Source: Anaerolineae bacterium
GTDB taxonomy: Bacteria > Chloroflexota > Anaerolineae > Aggregatilineales > Aggregatilineaceae
Direction: 5' to 3'
Assembly: GCA_016934195.1 (NCBI GenBank)
Contig: JAFGTJ010000458.1
Coordinates: 1 to 46,985, forward strand
Length of the DNA stretch: 46,985 bases
Below, one piece after another: positions 9,646 through 18,890 of this stretch; position 1 is the first letter of the stretch; the number at the start of each line of letters is the position of its first letter. A program made the translations under genes and the position numbers. The notes under the pieces are model-generated. The model worked only from the letters and a program-made list of their open reading frames with translations. It was not told the DNA's origin and did not search any database.

Positions 9646-11175
9646 TTAAAAATCGTGCAGTTCTTCCAGCAGGATCAGGCCCCGCCGCAGCGCAATGAGT
9701 GATGCATCCATCCGTGATTTTGCTTCCAGTTGCTCGATCAGCGTCAGGAGTTGGGCCGCTACAAGCTGCGGGGCGATCTTGAGCCGTTCCGCGATCTGTT
9801 CGTTGGTCAGTCCGGCAGCAATCCCAATGAGAATCTTGCGTTCCAGTTCACTGAGATCGATATCTTCGGCAGTGTTGTGAACCATTAAGCCCTGTACTAC
9901 CCGTTCTGCGACACCGTGCCCCAGGACCAGATGCCCCTCATATACGTCGTGGACGGCCTGGATCAGCGCTTCTTCGTTGATCGTCTTCAACACGTAGCCG
10001 TGCGCCCCGGCCCGCAGCGCGCGCATGATGTAGGCGTCTTCGTCGCGCCCGGTAAGCACCAGGACCTTGACATTCGGCCAGGTTGAGCGTACCTGTGGCA
10101 GCGCATCCAGCCCGCCCATGCCGGGCATATTCAGGTCGAGCAGCAGCACGTCCGGGTTTTTTTCTCGCACAATCTCGATAGCCTGTGCGCCGTCGTCTGC
10201 TTCGCCTACCACGTCGATAGCCGGGTTGTCGTCCAGGTACATTGCCAGACTGGTTCGCAGGATGCGGTGATCGTCGGCCAGGACGACCCGGATATTGCCG
10301 GTTGGTATGGGCTGAGGGGGTGTTCCGGCTGCCTCCGCTGGGAGAATCTCAACCGGTTCGGTGGCTTTTTGCGGCGGTGCACCGATCACCGTTGCCAGCG
10401 CTGCGGCCATTTCGCCTGCCGTCCCGAAGCGATCTTCCGGTTTTTTGGACAGCGCCTTGAGGATAGTTTGTTCCAGGCTGTCCGGGATGTCGGCTACCAG
10501 ATGACTGGGAGGCCGGGGGTCTTTTTTGACCTGTTGCAGCAGCAGCACGCCAATATCGTCGGCGTCAAATGGCAGGATGCCGGTTACGAGTTCATACAGC
10601 ACCACGCCGGTCGAGTATATATCGGTCCGGTTGTCGAGTTTTAGTCCCTGCGCTTGTTCTGGTGAGAGATAGGCGGGAGTGCCGATAATACGCCCGGTTG
10701 CCGTCAGGCGTTTCGATGTGCCGGTAATTGCCAGCCCAAAATCCATGATCTTAGCCAGACCGGAGGGCGTGATATGAATATTGGCTGGTTTGATGTCCCG
10801 GTGAATGAGTCCCTGGCGATGGGCATAATCTAATGCAAGGCAGATTTGCCGTCCAAACTCGGCGGTGATTTCCGGCGACGAGGGGATGAAGGAGTAGAGC
10901 GGCTGTCCCTCAATATGTTCGACGATCAAGAAGGGGCGTTGATCTTCCTCGCCTACATCATAGATCGCCATGATGTTGGTGTGGTTGAGTCTGGCGGCGG
11001 CCAGTGCTTCGCGTTGGAAGCGCTGGCGCGTGGTATTATCCACATACGGCAGCATAATTTTGATGGCAACCGTGCGTTCCAGGCGCGTGTCCAGTCCGCG
11101 ATAGACGACTGCGGTAGCGCCTTCGCCAATCAACTCTATAATCTCGTAACGATCATTCAGTTTGTGACCTAACAT
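9646..11175 (-). CDS. Ser/Thr protein kinase fused to NarL/FixJ-type response regulator (STK-REC-LuxR HTH)
   Basis: Kinase: VAIKIML, LIHRDIKPANIHI, IMDFGLAI, GTPAYLSPEQAQG. REC: VVLADDHRILR...DVLLLDLNMPGMGG...VLVLTGRDEDA...GYVLK. HTH: LSELERKILIGIAAGLTNEQIAERLKIAPQLVAAQLLTLIEQLEAKSRMDASLIALRRGL. Start at MLGHKLNDRYEI (11175). Confidence 0.93.
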   Translation of the reverse strand: MLGHKLNDRYEIIELIGEGATAVVYRGLDTRLERTVAIKIMLPYVDNTTRQRFQREALAAARLNHTNIMAIYDVGEEDQRPFLIVEHIEGQPLYSFIPSSPEITAEFGRQICLALDYAHRQGLIHRDIKPANIHITPSGLAKIMDFGLAITGTSKRLTATGRIIGTPAYLSPEQAQGLKLDNRTDIYSTGVVLYELVTGILPFDADDIGVLLLQQVKKDPRPPSHLVADIPDSLEQTILKALSKKPEDRFGTAGEMAAALATVIGAPPQKATEPVEILPAEAAGTPPQPIPTGNIRVVLADDHRILRTSLAMYLDDNPAIDVVGEADDGAQAIEIVREKNPDVLLLDLNMPGMGGLDALPQVRSTWPNVKVLVLTGRDEDAYIMRALRAGAHGYVLKTINEEALIQAVHDVYEGHLVLGHGVAERVVQGLMVHNTAEDIDLSELERKILIGIAAGLTNEQIAERLKIAPQLVAAQLLTLIEQLEAKSRMDASLIALRRGLILLEELHDF

Positions 11176-11268
11176 TTTTACCCTCAAGGTACGGTGCCAA
11201 TCGGGTGAGAGTGTACAAATGACTGGCGGGATACGCAACTATTGTTGGCGATGTAGGAGCAAAATCTT

Positions 11269-12132
11269 GTGAAAATATTGCAAAAAGTTGCAGTGAATAA
11301 AACGTGCTGGTGTAAGTTGCTGGTTGTGTGCCTGTTATTGGGTTTGGTGGCTGCCGGATGCTCAGGCGATACGACCGATCAGGTTAAAACGGTTGATGAG
11401 GCGGTCGCGCTGTTGCAGGATATCGAGGACCGCAGCGCCTGGGATGCCCTTGACGACGGACTGGTGGACCTCGCGGCGCACGAGTACGGGTATGAGGCGG
11501 TGGCGCGTTTTACACAGGAGTCGCCGGACCAGGATATAAAAATCGACGTATTGGTGGATCGTGAAGGAACGGCGCTCTTTACGGTCACGGAAAACGAAGC
11601 GGTTCACACGTATTATTATCTGCCAGGAGATACGGCGGCGCTGTACCGGGTTGAGGCGGGACAGGACTCCGGTGACTATTATTGTGAGCAAACCGGCTCG
11701 GCCTATGAACGGTTCCACGATGGCCTGAGCAGTTTGTTTATCGCGCTGGGGGTAAAAGCACGCACGGTACAGACGCTCGCGGTGATTGACGAAGTGGATG
11801 ATTCTGAGAATGCAACGTGGCTGGACCGCGATGTGATCCGCTACGATGTGATATCCAGGGTGCCGGACGCGCTCGCGGTGGTGGCGCGGTTGGATAACAC
11901 CACGTTGCAGGCGCGGCTCGTCGGGGCGAACGCGGTTGACCTGAGTGGCCGCCTGATTCTAGACGAGGACACCTGGGCGATGCTCAGTTTTGACAGCACT
12001 TACCAGGATTCGGCAGCCGGTCAGCGCGCCGAGTTCTCGTTCGATATCACCCGTTGGGGTGACGCGGATCACGCGCTGGAGGCCATTCCCGCGCCGGGTA
12101 ACGACCGGATTCTCCAGCCGTGCAGCAATTAA
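11269..12132 (+). CDS. Predicted lipoprotein, hypothetical
   Basis: Signal peptide with lipobox (LLLGLVAAGC) then SGDTTDQ. Divergent from the STK-REC gene. Confidence 0.75.
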   Translation: MKILQKVAVNKTCWCKLLVVCLLLGLVAAGCSGDTTDQVKTVDEAVALLQDIEDRSAWDALDDGLVDLAAHEYGYEAVARFTQESPDQDIKIDVLVDREGTALFTVTENEAVHTYYYLPGDTAALYRVEAGQDSGDYYCEQTGSAYERFHDGLSSLFIALGVKARTVQTLAVIDEVDDSENATWLDRDVIRYDVISRVPDALAVVARLDNTTLQARLVGANAVDLSGRLILDEDTWAMLSFDSTYQDSAAGQRAEFSFDITRWGDADHALEAIPAPGNDRILQPCSN

Positions 12133-12139
12133 AGAGTTG

Positions 12140-13390
12140 TTAGTTTGCGGCTGCCGTCAGGATGTAGATCGGGCCGAGTTCGTCCAGCACGGCTATGAAT
12201 CGCCCATCGTCGGACCACGCAAGATTCCAGAAACGCGGCCCGGCGAACAGGCCCATCGTCTCCCGGTTGGCAACGTCAAGCTGGATATCGTCCGACGACG
12301 GCGCGTTTTTCAGGTTGGCGAGATTCCACAAATACAGTTCGCGTCCCGGTTGGGGCAGCGTGATCAATAACGTGCTGTCCGGCGAAAAGGCCGCGCTGAC
12401 GCACGACTGGCCGGGAATGGGCACTCCGGCCACCCAATCGCTGCTGTCGGCGGCCCAGATGCCAATGATCGGTTGCAGGCCACATCCTACCAACAGCGTT
12501 CCATCCGGTGAGAAGATCAGCGCGCCGGAAGCGTTATGTTCGGCGGTTTCGATGAAGTACAGCGATTCCCCGGTCGTCATGTCCCATAGTTCGATGCCGT
12601 TCAGGTTGGCGACGGCCAGGCGGCTCGAATCGGGCGAAAATGTGGCCCGCAGCGGCATTTGTTCGACTTCGCGTTCCTGTGGATTCACCAGATCGTATAA
12701 CAATCTGCCGTCCGGCACCGACCATACACGCAGACCTCGATCTGCACTCAATGAAACCAGCATGGTATTATCCGGCGAAAAGGCCAGATATTGGATCGCA
12801 TCGTTATGCGCGGCGATATCGGCGGTGAGTTGGCCTGCCGGGATTTGCCATATCCTGACGCCGCCCGACCGCGCGCCGAATGCCAGCAGCGTCCGGTCCG
12901 GTGATTGGGTCACTAACCCGGCGGCGACATCGTGCCCCGCGAAGCTCAGTAATTCGTTCATCTTACGCGGCGGACTCATATCCATCGTCCAGACGCGCGC
13001 GATTCCATCGCGGTTGACGGTGATCAGCGTCTCGTCATTCGGACCGAAGAAGACGCGCCGACCATCATTGTCACTTTGAATGAACAGGGTTTCGCCATTT
13101 GCCAGATTCCAGACAGCGGTTATATTGTCCGCGCCGACGCTCGCCATCCGGGTTCCATTGGCCGAAAATGCGACGTCGTTTACCGTTTGTTGGTGCAGAC
13201 GCAGCAGGCCGGTGAGTTGGACCAGCGGCGTTTCCTGGCTGATGGCCGTTTGGGGGCGCTGCCAGGGGATCGTGGCGGGTGTTGGAGGAATGGCCGGTTG
13301 GGAGTCTTTGTCAGCGTCGTTGTCTTTTTGTGAGCACGCTGCCAGCAAAACCAGCAGCATCATGGCTGTGAAAAGTATCGACTTTTTCAA
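12140..13390 (-). CDS. WD40-repeat lipoprotein
   Basis: Lipobox LLVLLAACSQ. Repeated WD40 blades (HQQTVNDVAFSANGTRMASVGADNITAVWNLANG; HNDAIQYLAFSPDNTMLVSLSADRGLRVWSVPDG). Confidence 0.9.
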   Translation of the reverse strand: MKKSILFTAMMLLVLLAACSQKDNDADKDSQPAIPPTPATIPWQRPQTAISQETPLVQLTGLLRLHQQTVNDVAFSANGTRMASVGADNITAVWNLANGETLFIQSDNDGRRVFFGPNDETLITVNRDGIARVWTMDMSPPRKMNELLSFAGHDVAAGLVTQSPDRTLLAFGARSGGVRIWQIPAGQLTADIAAHNDAIQYLAFSPDNTMLVSLSADRGLRVWSVPDGRLLYDLVNPQEREVEQMPLRATFSPDSSRLAVANLNGIELWDMTTGESLYFIETAEHNASGALIFSPDGTLLVGCGLQPIIGIWAADSSDWVAGVPIPGQSCVSAAFSPDSTLLITLPQPGRELYLWNLANLKNAPSSDDIQLDVANRETMGLFAGPRFWNLAWSDDGRFIAVLDELGPIYILTAAAN

Positions 13391-13451
13391 CTGATTTCCT
13401 CAAGATTACTCAAAATGGTGTGGTTTCGGGTAATTTAATGTAGTCGCCTGA

Positions 13452-13480
13452 TTGACTCTAGCGCTGCCCTTGTGTACCCT
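13452..13480 (+). promoter_or_regulatory. Putative sigma70-type promoter for the PadR-family gene
   Basis: TTGACT (13452-13457), 17-nt spacer, TACCCT (13475-13480), 46 nt before ATG 13527. Confidence 0.45.
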
Positions 13481-13526
13481 ACCACTACTACTATACACCA
13501 CGTCGGCAGATAAAAGGATTCCGTTC

Positions 13527-14420
13527 ATGACCGATGCTGAACTTGCCATTCTGAGTATTGTGGCCGAAGGGCCGGTACATGGCTATGACATCCAGACGAT
13601 CATTGTCCAGCGCGGACTGCGGGCCTGGACCAATGTGGGGGTGTCGTCGATGTACTACGTGTTGGAAAAGCTCGAACGCCAGGGCTTGATCGAGAGCCAG
13701 GGCGAACACCGGGGCGCATCCCACCGCGAGTATCGCATCACGTCCGCCGGATACGGGGTGCTGCAAACAGCGGTAGCCGATCTGGTCAGCACGCCGCGCG
13801 AATATGCCACCGGATTCGAGTTAGGACTTGCTAACCTGCACGTCCTGCGTCCGCCGCAGATCAAAACTGCCTTTGTCGCGTACCGCCAGGAATTGGTGTC
13901 GCGGCTGTCTCAGGCCCGTGAACGCTGGCAGCAGCTTCGGGCGAGCCGTGCGCCATTTAATGTGGCTGCTATGTTTGAACATCATGTTGCCATGCTGGAA
14001 GCCGAGTTGGATTGGATCAAGCGTTTCATTGAGGAGTGGGAAGCGCAGCTCCCACCGGATGCGTTTGTCACCGAGCCGCCCGAACCAGTTGATATTCCCC
14101 GTAATAAGCAGGTCGTCTTGCCGCACGATCCTGACTCGCCGCATCGTGTCCCAACCCGTCCGCTCAAGTCGTTGTCTGACACGGATCAAGCAATGCTGGC
14201 CGCCGCCGATACCGATATGTTTGATATCCCTGTCCCGGATAGCACTACGCCCGCGTCTGCCAGGACTACCTCGCTGAGCGCCCAAACCCCGCGTGATTTG
14301 GTGGTGGATGAAGGCGTTGAAGCAGTGGTTGAGGATGAGGTCAAACTGGAAAAAAGTGATCCCAGTATGCCGAATGAAGCTGAATCAAACGAGGAACTAC
14401 CGGAGGATAAAGGTTTGTAA
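13527..14420 (+). CDS. PadR-family transcriptional regulator with extended acidic C-terminus
   Basis: MTDAELAILSIVAEGPVHGYDIQTIIVQRGLRAWTNVGVSSMYYVLEKLERQGLIESQGE is the PadR winged helix. Start revised from 13452, which lies in a putative -35 box. Confidence 0.88.
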   Translation: MTDAELAILSIVAEGPVHGYDIQTIIVQRGLRAWTNVGVSSMYYVLEKLERQGLIESQGEHRGASHREYRITSAGYGVLQTAVADLVSTPREYATGFELGLANLHVLRPPQIKTAFVAYRQELVSRLSQARERWQQLRASRAPFNVAAMFEHHVAMLEAELDWIKRFIEEWEAQLPPDAFVTEPPEPVDIPRNKQVVLPHDPDSPHRVPTRPLKSLSDTDQAMLAAADTDMFDIPVPDSTTPASARTTSLSAQTPRDLVVDEGVEAVVEDEVKLEKSDPSMPNEAESNEELPEDKGL

Positions 14421-14506
14421 AAATTAATGCTCTATAAAGCTCAATTGTATGCTAAACTAATGAATGGTCACATCGTTAATGGTTAGGATTGAAGGAAACA
14501 GGGCGT

Positions 14507-14887
14507 ATGGCTCCATGCGTATTGTATATCGAGGACAATATCGATAACCTGGTATTGGTCCGGCGAGTGCTCAAGGCCGAAGGAATCGAACTTCTTGAGG
14601 CGACTTCTGCACGGGAAGGGATTCGCCTGGCAGAAGAAAAGCTGCCCGACCTGATCCTGATGGACATTAACATGCCAGAAATGGACGGTCTGGTCGCGAC
14701 CGCGCACCTGCGCAGTAATCCCAAGCTGGCGAAAACGCCCATTGTGGCGCTCACGGCCAATATTATGCGAGACGTGCTGAACGCGGCGTTGGACGCGGGC
14801 TGTGATGGCTGCATTGCCAAGCCAATCCGAATCGATGATTTTCCTGAGCAAGTCTTGTCTTATCTCAAAAATGGGCGGACTACATGA
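14507..14887 (+). CDS. Single-domain response regulator (CheY/DivK-like)
   Basis: VLYIEDNIDNLVLVRRVL...PDLILMDINMPEMDG...IVALTANIM...GCIAKPI. ATG at 14507; the tracked TTG start is 14489. Confidence 0.92.
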   Translation: MAPCVLYIEDNIDNLVLVRRVLKAEGIELLEATSAREGIRLAEEKLPDLILMDINMPEMDGLVATAHLRSNPKLAKTPIVALTANIMRDVLNAALDAGCDGCIAKPIRIDDFPEQVLSYLKNGRTT

Positions 14888-16038
14888 CTTTGCTGGAAGC
14901 ACTGCACGACATATCACACCAGCTTAGTTCCAACCTGGGCAATGTCGAAATAGTGCGGACCATTTGCCAGGAATTGGCGACACGGTTGGGACTGGGCTAT
15001 GTGGCCGTTATCCGGTGGGAAGACACGCCGGGCCGCAGCAGCGTAGACGCCGAATATCCGGCTCGCGTAGATGGCGCTGTTCCCCCACTGCCGCACGGCC
15101 TGTATGACTACCTGCGGTCTGTTCAAGCGCCATCCGTCATCCGACAGGATGACACGGACCGTTCGACCGCGTTGAAGTCATTTTTACCTATGGCTGATTT
15201 TGGTGTTGCGTTGGCGTCACGGCTTCAGGTGCGCGATCAGGATATAGGTGCGCTGTTGTTGGCGGGGGGAGCAGCGGATCGCACCTTTAGCCCGGACGAG
15301 ATGTATTTTATCAAGGCGGTAGCGGTTCAGATGACGCTGAGTCTGCGCAACCGGGCCTTATCACGCGAAATTCAGCGCCGTGTGAACCAACTGGAACAAA
15401 GTACGAACTTTGGCCGCCTCGTTACGAGCACATTTGACCGCGACAAGATATTGAAGCATGTCGCCGACGTCATTCCGAGTCTGCTGCCGGTGGATCAGGT
15501 AAGTGTGACTCTGTATTCTTCCGGCCAGAGCCAGATGGAACATATCATGTTGACTCTGGATGCGCCGCTTGAAAAATTATCCCTGCCGGTCGCCGGATCG
15601 AGTGTGGAAGAAGTGGCGAATACACAAACGGCACTGTTGTTTGCGGACCTGGAAAGTTCTAACTACACCGATCACCAGCGGTTTTTCCGGCAGGGCGTGC
15701 GTTCGTTAGTCATTGCGCCGTTGGTGGTGGGTGGGCGCACCCTGGGAACGCTTAACGTTGGGCATCAACACCCCGGCATCTATACCCCGACCGACCAGAC
15801 ATTGCTCCAACAGTTTGGCAACCAGATCGCTATCGCCCTGGAGAATGCGCGCCAGTTTCAGATCGCCCAACACCACGCCGCGTATGAACAGGCGTTGAGC
15901 GAGATCACGCTGCGGTTGCAGCAGCAGTCGGATTTGCGCAGCCTGTTACAGCAGACCATGCAAGATTTGGGGCGCGTATTAGGGGCGAAACGGGCGCGCG
16001 TGCGTTTGGAAACACAGCCCGGCACGAGCAAAGAGTAA
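14884..16038 (+). CDS. GAF-domain protein, no output domain
   Basis: GAF-type C-terminal motifs: RSLVIAPLVVGGRTLGTLNVGHQHPGIYTPTDQTLLQQFGNQIAIALENARQF. ATGA overlap with upstream gene. Confidence 0.85.
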   Translation: MTLLEALHDISHQLSSNLGNVEIVRTICQELATRLGLGYVAVIRWEDTPGRSSVDAEYPARVDGAVPPLPHGLYDYLRSVQAPSVIRQDDTDRSTALKSFLPMADFGVALASRLQVRDQDIGALLLAGGAADRTFSPDEMYFIKAVAVQMTLSLRNRALSREIQRRVNQLEQSTNFGRLVTSTFDRDKILKHVADVIPSLLPVDQVSVTLYSSGQSQMEHIMLTLDAPLEKLSLPVAGSSVEEVANTQTALLFADLESSNYTDHQRFFRQGVRSLVIAPLVVGGRTLGTLNVGHQHPGIYTPTDQTLLQQFGNQIAIALENARQFQIAQHHAAYEQALSEITLRLQQQSDLRSLLQQTMQDLGRVLGAKRARVRLETQPGTSKE

Positions 16039-16043
16039 GAATT

Positions 16044-17180
16044 ATGCCTAGATTCCAATGGTTGGCATCTTTATCCAGGCAGCATACGCCTGAACACGAT
16101 GCCGCGCATCTTTTGACCGAGATCGGCGAGCAGGTGGCTCAGCGGTTGTTTGCGCGGCTGGATTTGGACGAGTTGTTGCACGACATCACGACGACGCTTG
16201 AAAAGCGGTTCGAGATGGTGTATCACGTTCAGCTTTACCTGCTTGATACCAACGGGCAGCAGGCTGTTTTGCGGGCCAGTACCGGCGCAGTCGGGCAGCA
16301 GTTGCTCACCCAGGAATATGCGGTCGATGTCGGCAGTTTGAGCGTAGTAGGGCGTGTTTCCATTAGTGGCGAGCCGCTTTATATCCCCGACTACCGGCAG
16401 TCGCCGATACATAAGCCGCAGGTGCTGCTGCCGGGCACACGGTCCGAATTGGCGCTCCCGCTTGGCGCTGGCAAAGAAATCATTGGCGTGCTCGATTTCC
16501 AGAGCAAGCGGGCCAGGGCCTTTAGCGAACCGGATATTGACTTATTGAGCGCGATTGCCAACCAAATTGCGATTGCAGTGGATGGCTTGCAGCTCTATGA
16601 GGCATCTCAACGCAGCCTGCGCGAAAATCGCGCCTTATACCAGCAGACCCAGACCAACCTCCGCGAGATCGAACGGCTGAATTACCAGCTTACCGGGCGC
16701 GCCTGGGCCGATTATCTGCGGACGCAAGCCGACGCGGTAGCGGTTACGTTGAATGTGCAGACTGGGGGGGCCGAGTCAACGGCCAAGTGGACGCCCACCC
16801 TCAATGAAGCCGCCACACATCGCCAGGTGATCACGATCACCAGCCAGGGGCAGCGGATTGTGTCCCTGCCGATTGTGGTGCGCAACGACGTGATCGGCGC
16901 AATGGAATTCGAACTGGAATCTGATGCCGAACTACCGGATGGTATGTTAGAGTTGGTGGCCGCTGTTGGGGAGCGATTAGGGTCAGCGATGGAAAACCGC
17001 CGGTTGTTTGATGAGGCTCAGCGCGCGGCTCAACGCGAAGCCTTAATCAACGATGTTGGGGCCGCATTGCAGGCGGCAACTGGGGTCGATGCCATTATCC
17101 AGCGTGCTGCGCAGCATTTGCAAGAAGCGTTGGATGCCCACCAGATCACAATCCACATTGGCGATATTGTGGCCGAATAG
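16044..17180 (+). CDS. GAF-domain protein, no output domain
   Basis: GAF: HVQLYLLDTNGQQAVLRASTGAVG...LPGTRSELALPLGAGKEIIGVLDFQSKRARAFSEPDIDLLSAIANQIAIAVD. Then linker LREIERLNYQLTGRAWADYL and a half-GAF-like segment. Confidence 0.85.
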   Translation: MPRFQWLASLSRQHTPEHDAAHLLTEIGEQVAQRLFARLDLDELLHDITTTLEKRFEMVYHVQLYLLDTNGQQAVLRASTGAVGQQLLTQEYAVDVGSLSVVGRVSISGEPLYIPDYRQSPIHKPQVLLPGTRSELALPLGAGKEIIGVLDFQSKRARAFSEPDIDLLSAIANQIAIAVDGLQLYEASQRSLRENRALYQQTQTNLREIERLNYQLTGRAWADYLRTQADAVAVTLNVQTGGAESTAKWTPTLNEAATHRQVITITSQGQRIVSLPIVVRNDVIGAMEFELESDAELPDGMLELVAAVGERLGSAMENRRLFDEAQRAAQREALINDVGAALQAATGVDAIIQRAAQHLQEALDAHQITIHIGDIVAE

Positions 17181-17189
17181 GATAGCTTT

Positions 17190-18890
17190 ATGATCGCGTT
17201 GCTGCGCTACCTGTTTATAGTTCAGTACGACTACCGCGATTCCGCCCAGGCAACTCGCGCGCGGCTGCTGCTGCCATTGATCGGCATGACCGCTGTGTTG
17301 GCGGCTATTTTTAGCATCTTTCTGATCGTGGTGTCCGTGACGGGCATTGACGTGCATGATAATGTGCCGGTGTTTGGCGGCGTAGTAGCCCTGGTGATGT
17401 TCGGCTTGACGGGGGCCGCCTTGTGGCTGACACAACGCGGACATCTCCAGTTGGCGGCGGCGCTCATGGCCCTGTTCCTGGCAGCCTCGGTGGTGGCGAG
17501 TTTGCTCACAGACGGTATTGCCGCCGTGTCAGTATCGACGCTTCCGTTTTTTCTCATTTATGCGGGGTTGGCGTACCGGACGAGGGGCACCATGATCGCG
17601 TGGCTGCTGACCTCGATTCTACTGCCGCTGACTGCTTATTTACAATCCGAAGGGCAGTTGCCCGCCGAGCAAGGTTCGCTCGATGAGTTGATGTCCGAGG
17701 CGCTGGTCACTCTGGGGATGCTGACCGTTGCCACGCTGCTGCTGTGGATATTTGCGTGGAACTCGCAGCACACATTGGCGCGCGCCACGCGCATCGCCAC
17801 GCAAACACGCACGACGGCGGCGACGGGACAGGAAATCGCGCGTATTCTGAACATTCACGAACTGCTGACGCACGCGGTCGATCTGATCCGGGATCGCTTC
17901 GCCTTTTACCAGGTGCAAATCTTCATGCTGGATGACAGTGAGGCTTACGCGAATCTGGCGGCCAGTACGGGGGAAATGGGTAGTATTCTGTTGGCGCAAG
18001 GATACCGTGTACCGGTTAGTTCGCGGACGGTGGTCGGAGAAGCCATTTCAGGGGCCGAGGTGCGGTACGTGCCGGATATCACGGCCACTGCCTACCAGCA
18101 TCCTGAGCAGTTGTCCGAAACCCGAACACAGCTTGCCCTGCCGCTCAATGCCGGGGATGAGCTGGTCGGAGTGTTGGATATTCAAAGCGTGCGTCCCGAT
18201 GCCTTCAAGCAGGAAGATATCGAGGCGATGCGCATTATGGCGAATCAAGTAGGCCAGGCGATCCAGAATGCGCGGTTGTTCGAGTCCCAGCAGCAAGGGT
18301 TGCTCCAAAACCGCCGCATGTTCTTGGAAAGCCAGACCAACTTTGGCGAGATCGAACGTCTGAACCGGCAGCTTACCGGCGAGTCGTGGCAGGGATATTT
18401 ACTGGAACGCGGCAACAAACCGTTGAGAATACGGTTGGCCGGTCAGGAAATGGCCGCTGAAGAGGTGGAGATGACAACCCTCATGCAGCAGGCCATTCAA
18501 CGCAGGCGAATTGTGAGCCAGGTCGATCTGGGTGCGCAGGTGTTGGCCGTGCCGATCAGTATACGCGACCAGGTGATTGGGGCGGTGGAGGTACGGCTGC
18601 CATCGCTTCAGAATCAATCTGAGGTGCGCAGTATTATTCAGGCGGTAGTCGAGCGTATGGCGTTTAGCCTGGAAAATGCCCGGTTGTTCGAGCAAACCCA
18701 GATGGCCGCCGAACGCGAGCGCCGCATTAACCAGATCACGACGCAACTTCAAGGTTTGACCACCGTTGAAGATGTGCTGACAACGGCCATTAGCACGTTA
18801 GGGCAGGCGCTTGGAGCCAATTACGGCTCTATTCGCATGGCGGCCCGCGAGGATATGGCCGGTGATGGTCAGGGGGATCCACACACATGA
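17190..18890 (+). CDS. Multi-TM GAF-domain protein, no kinase domain
   Basis: Several N-terminal hydrophobic helices, then GAF FYQVQIFMLDDSEAYANLAASTGEMG...TRTQLALPLNAGDELVGVLDIQS and linker FGEIERLNRQLTGESWQGYL. Confidence 0.85.
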   Translation: MIALLRYLFIVQYDYRDSAQATRARLLLPLIGMTAVLAAIFSIFLIVVSVTGIDVHDNVPVFGGVVALVMFGLTGAALWLTQRGHLQLAAALMALFLAASVVASLLTDGIAAVSVSTLPFFLIYAGLAYRTRGTMIAWLLTSILLPLTAYLQSEGQLPAEQGSLDELMSEALVTLGMLTVATLLLWIFAWNSQHTLARATRIATQTRTTAATGQEIARILNIHELLTHAVDLIRDRFAFYQVQIFMLDDSEAYANLAASTGEMGSILLAQGYRVPVSSRTVVGEAISGAEVRYVPDITATAYQHPEQLSETRTQLALPLNAGDELVGVLDIQSVRPDAFKQEDIEAMRIMANQVGQAIQNARLFESQQQGLLQNRRMFLESQTNFGEIERLNRQLTGESWQGYLLERGNKPLRIRLAGQEMAAEEVEMTTLMQQAIQRRRIVSQVDLGAQVLAVPISIRDQVIGAVEVRLPSLQNQSEVRSIIQAVVERMAFSLENARLFEQTQMAAERERRINQITTQLQGLTTVEDVLTTAISTLGQALGANYGSIRMAAREDMAGDGQGDPHT

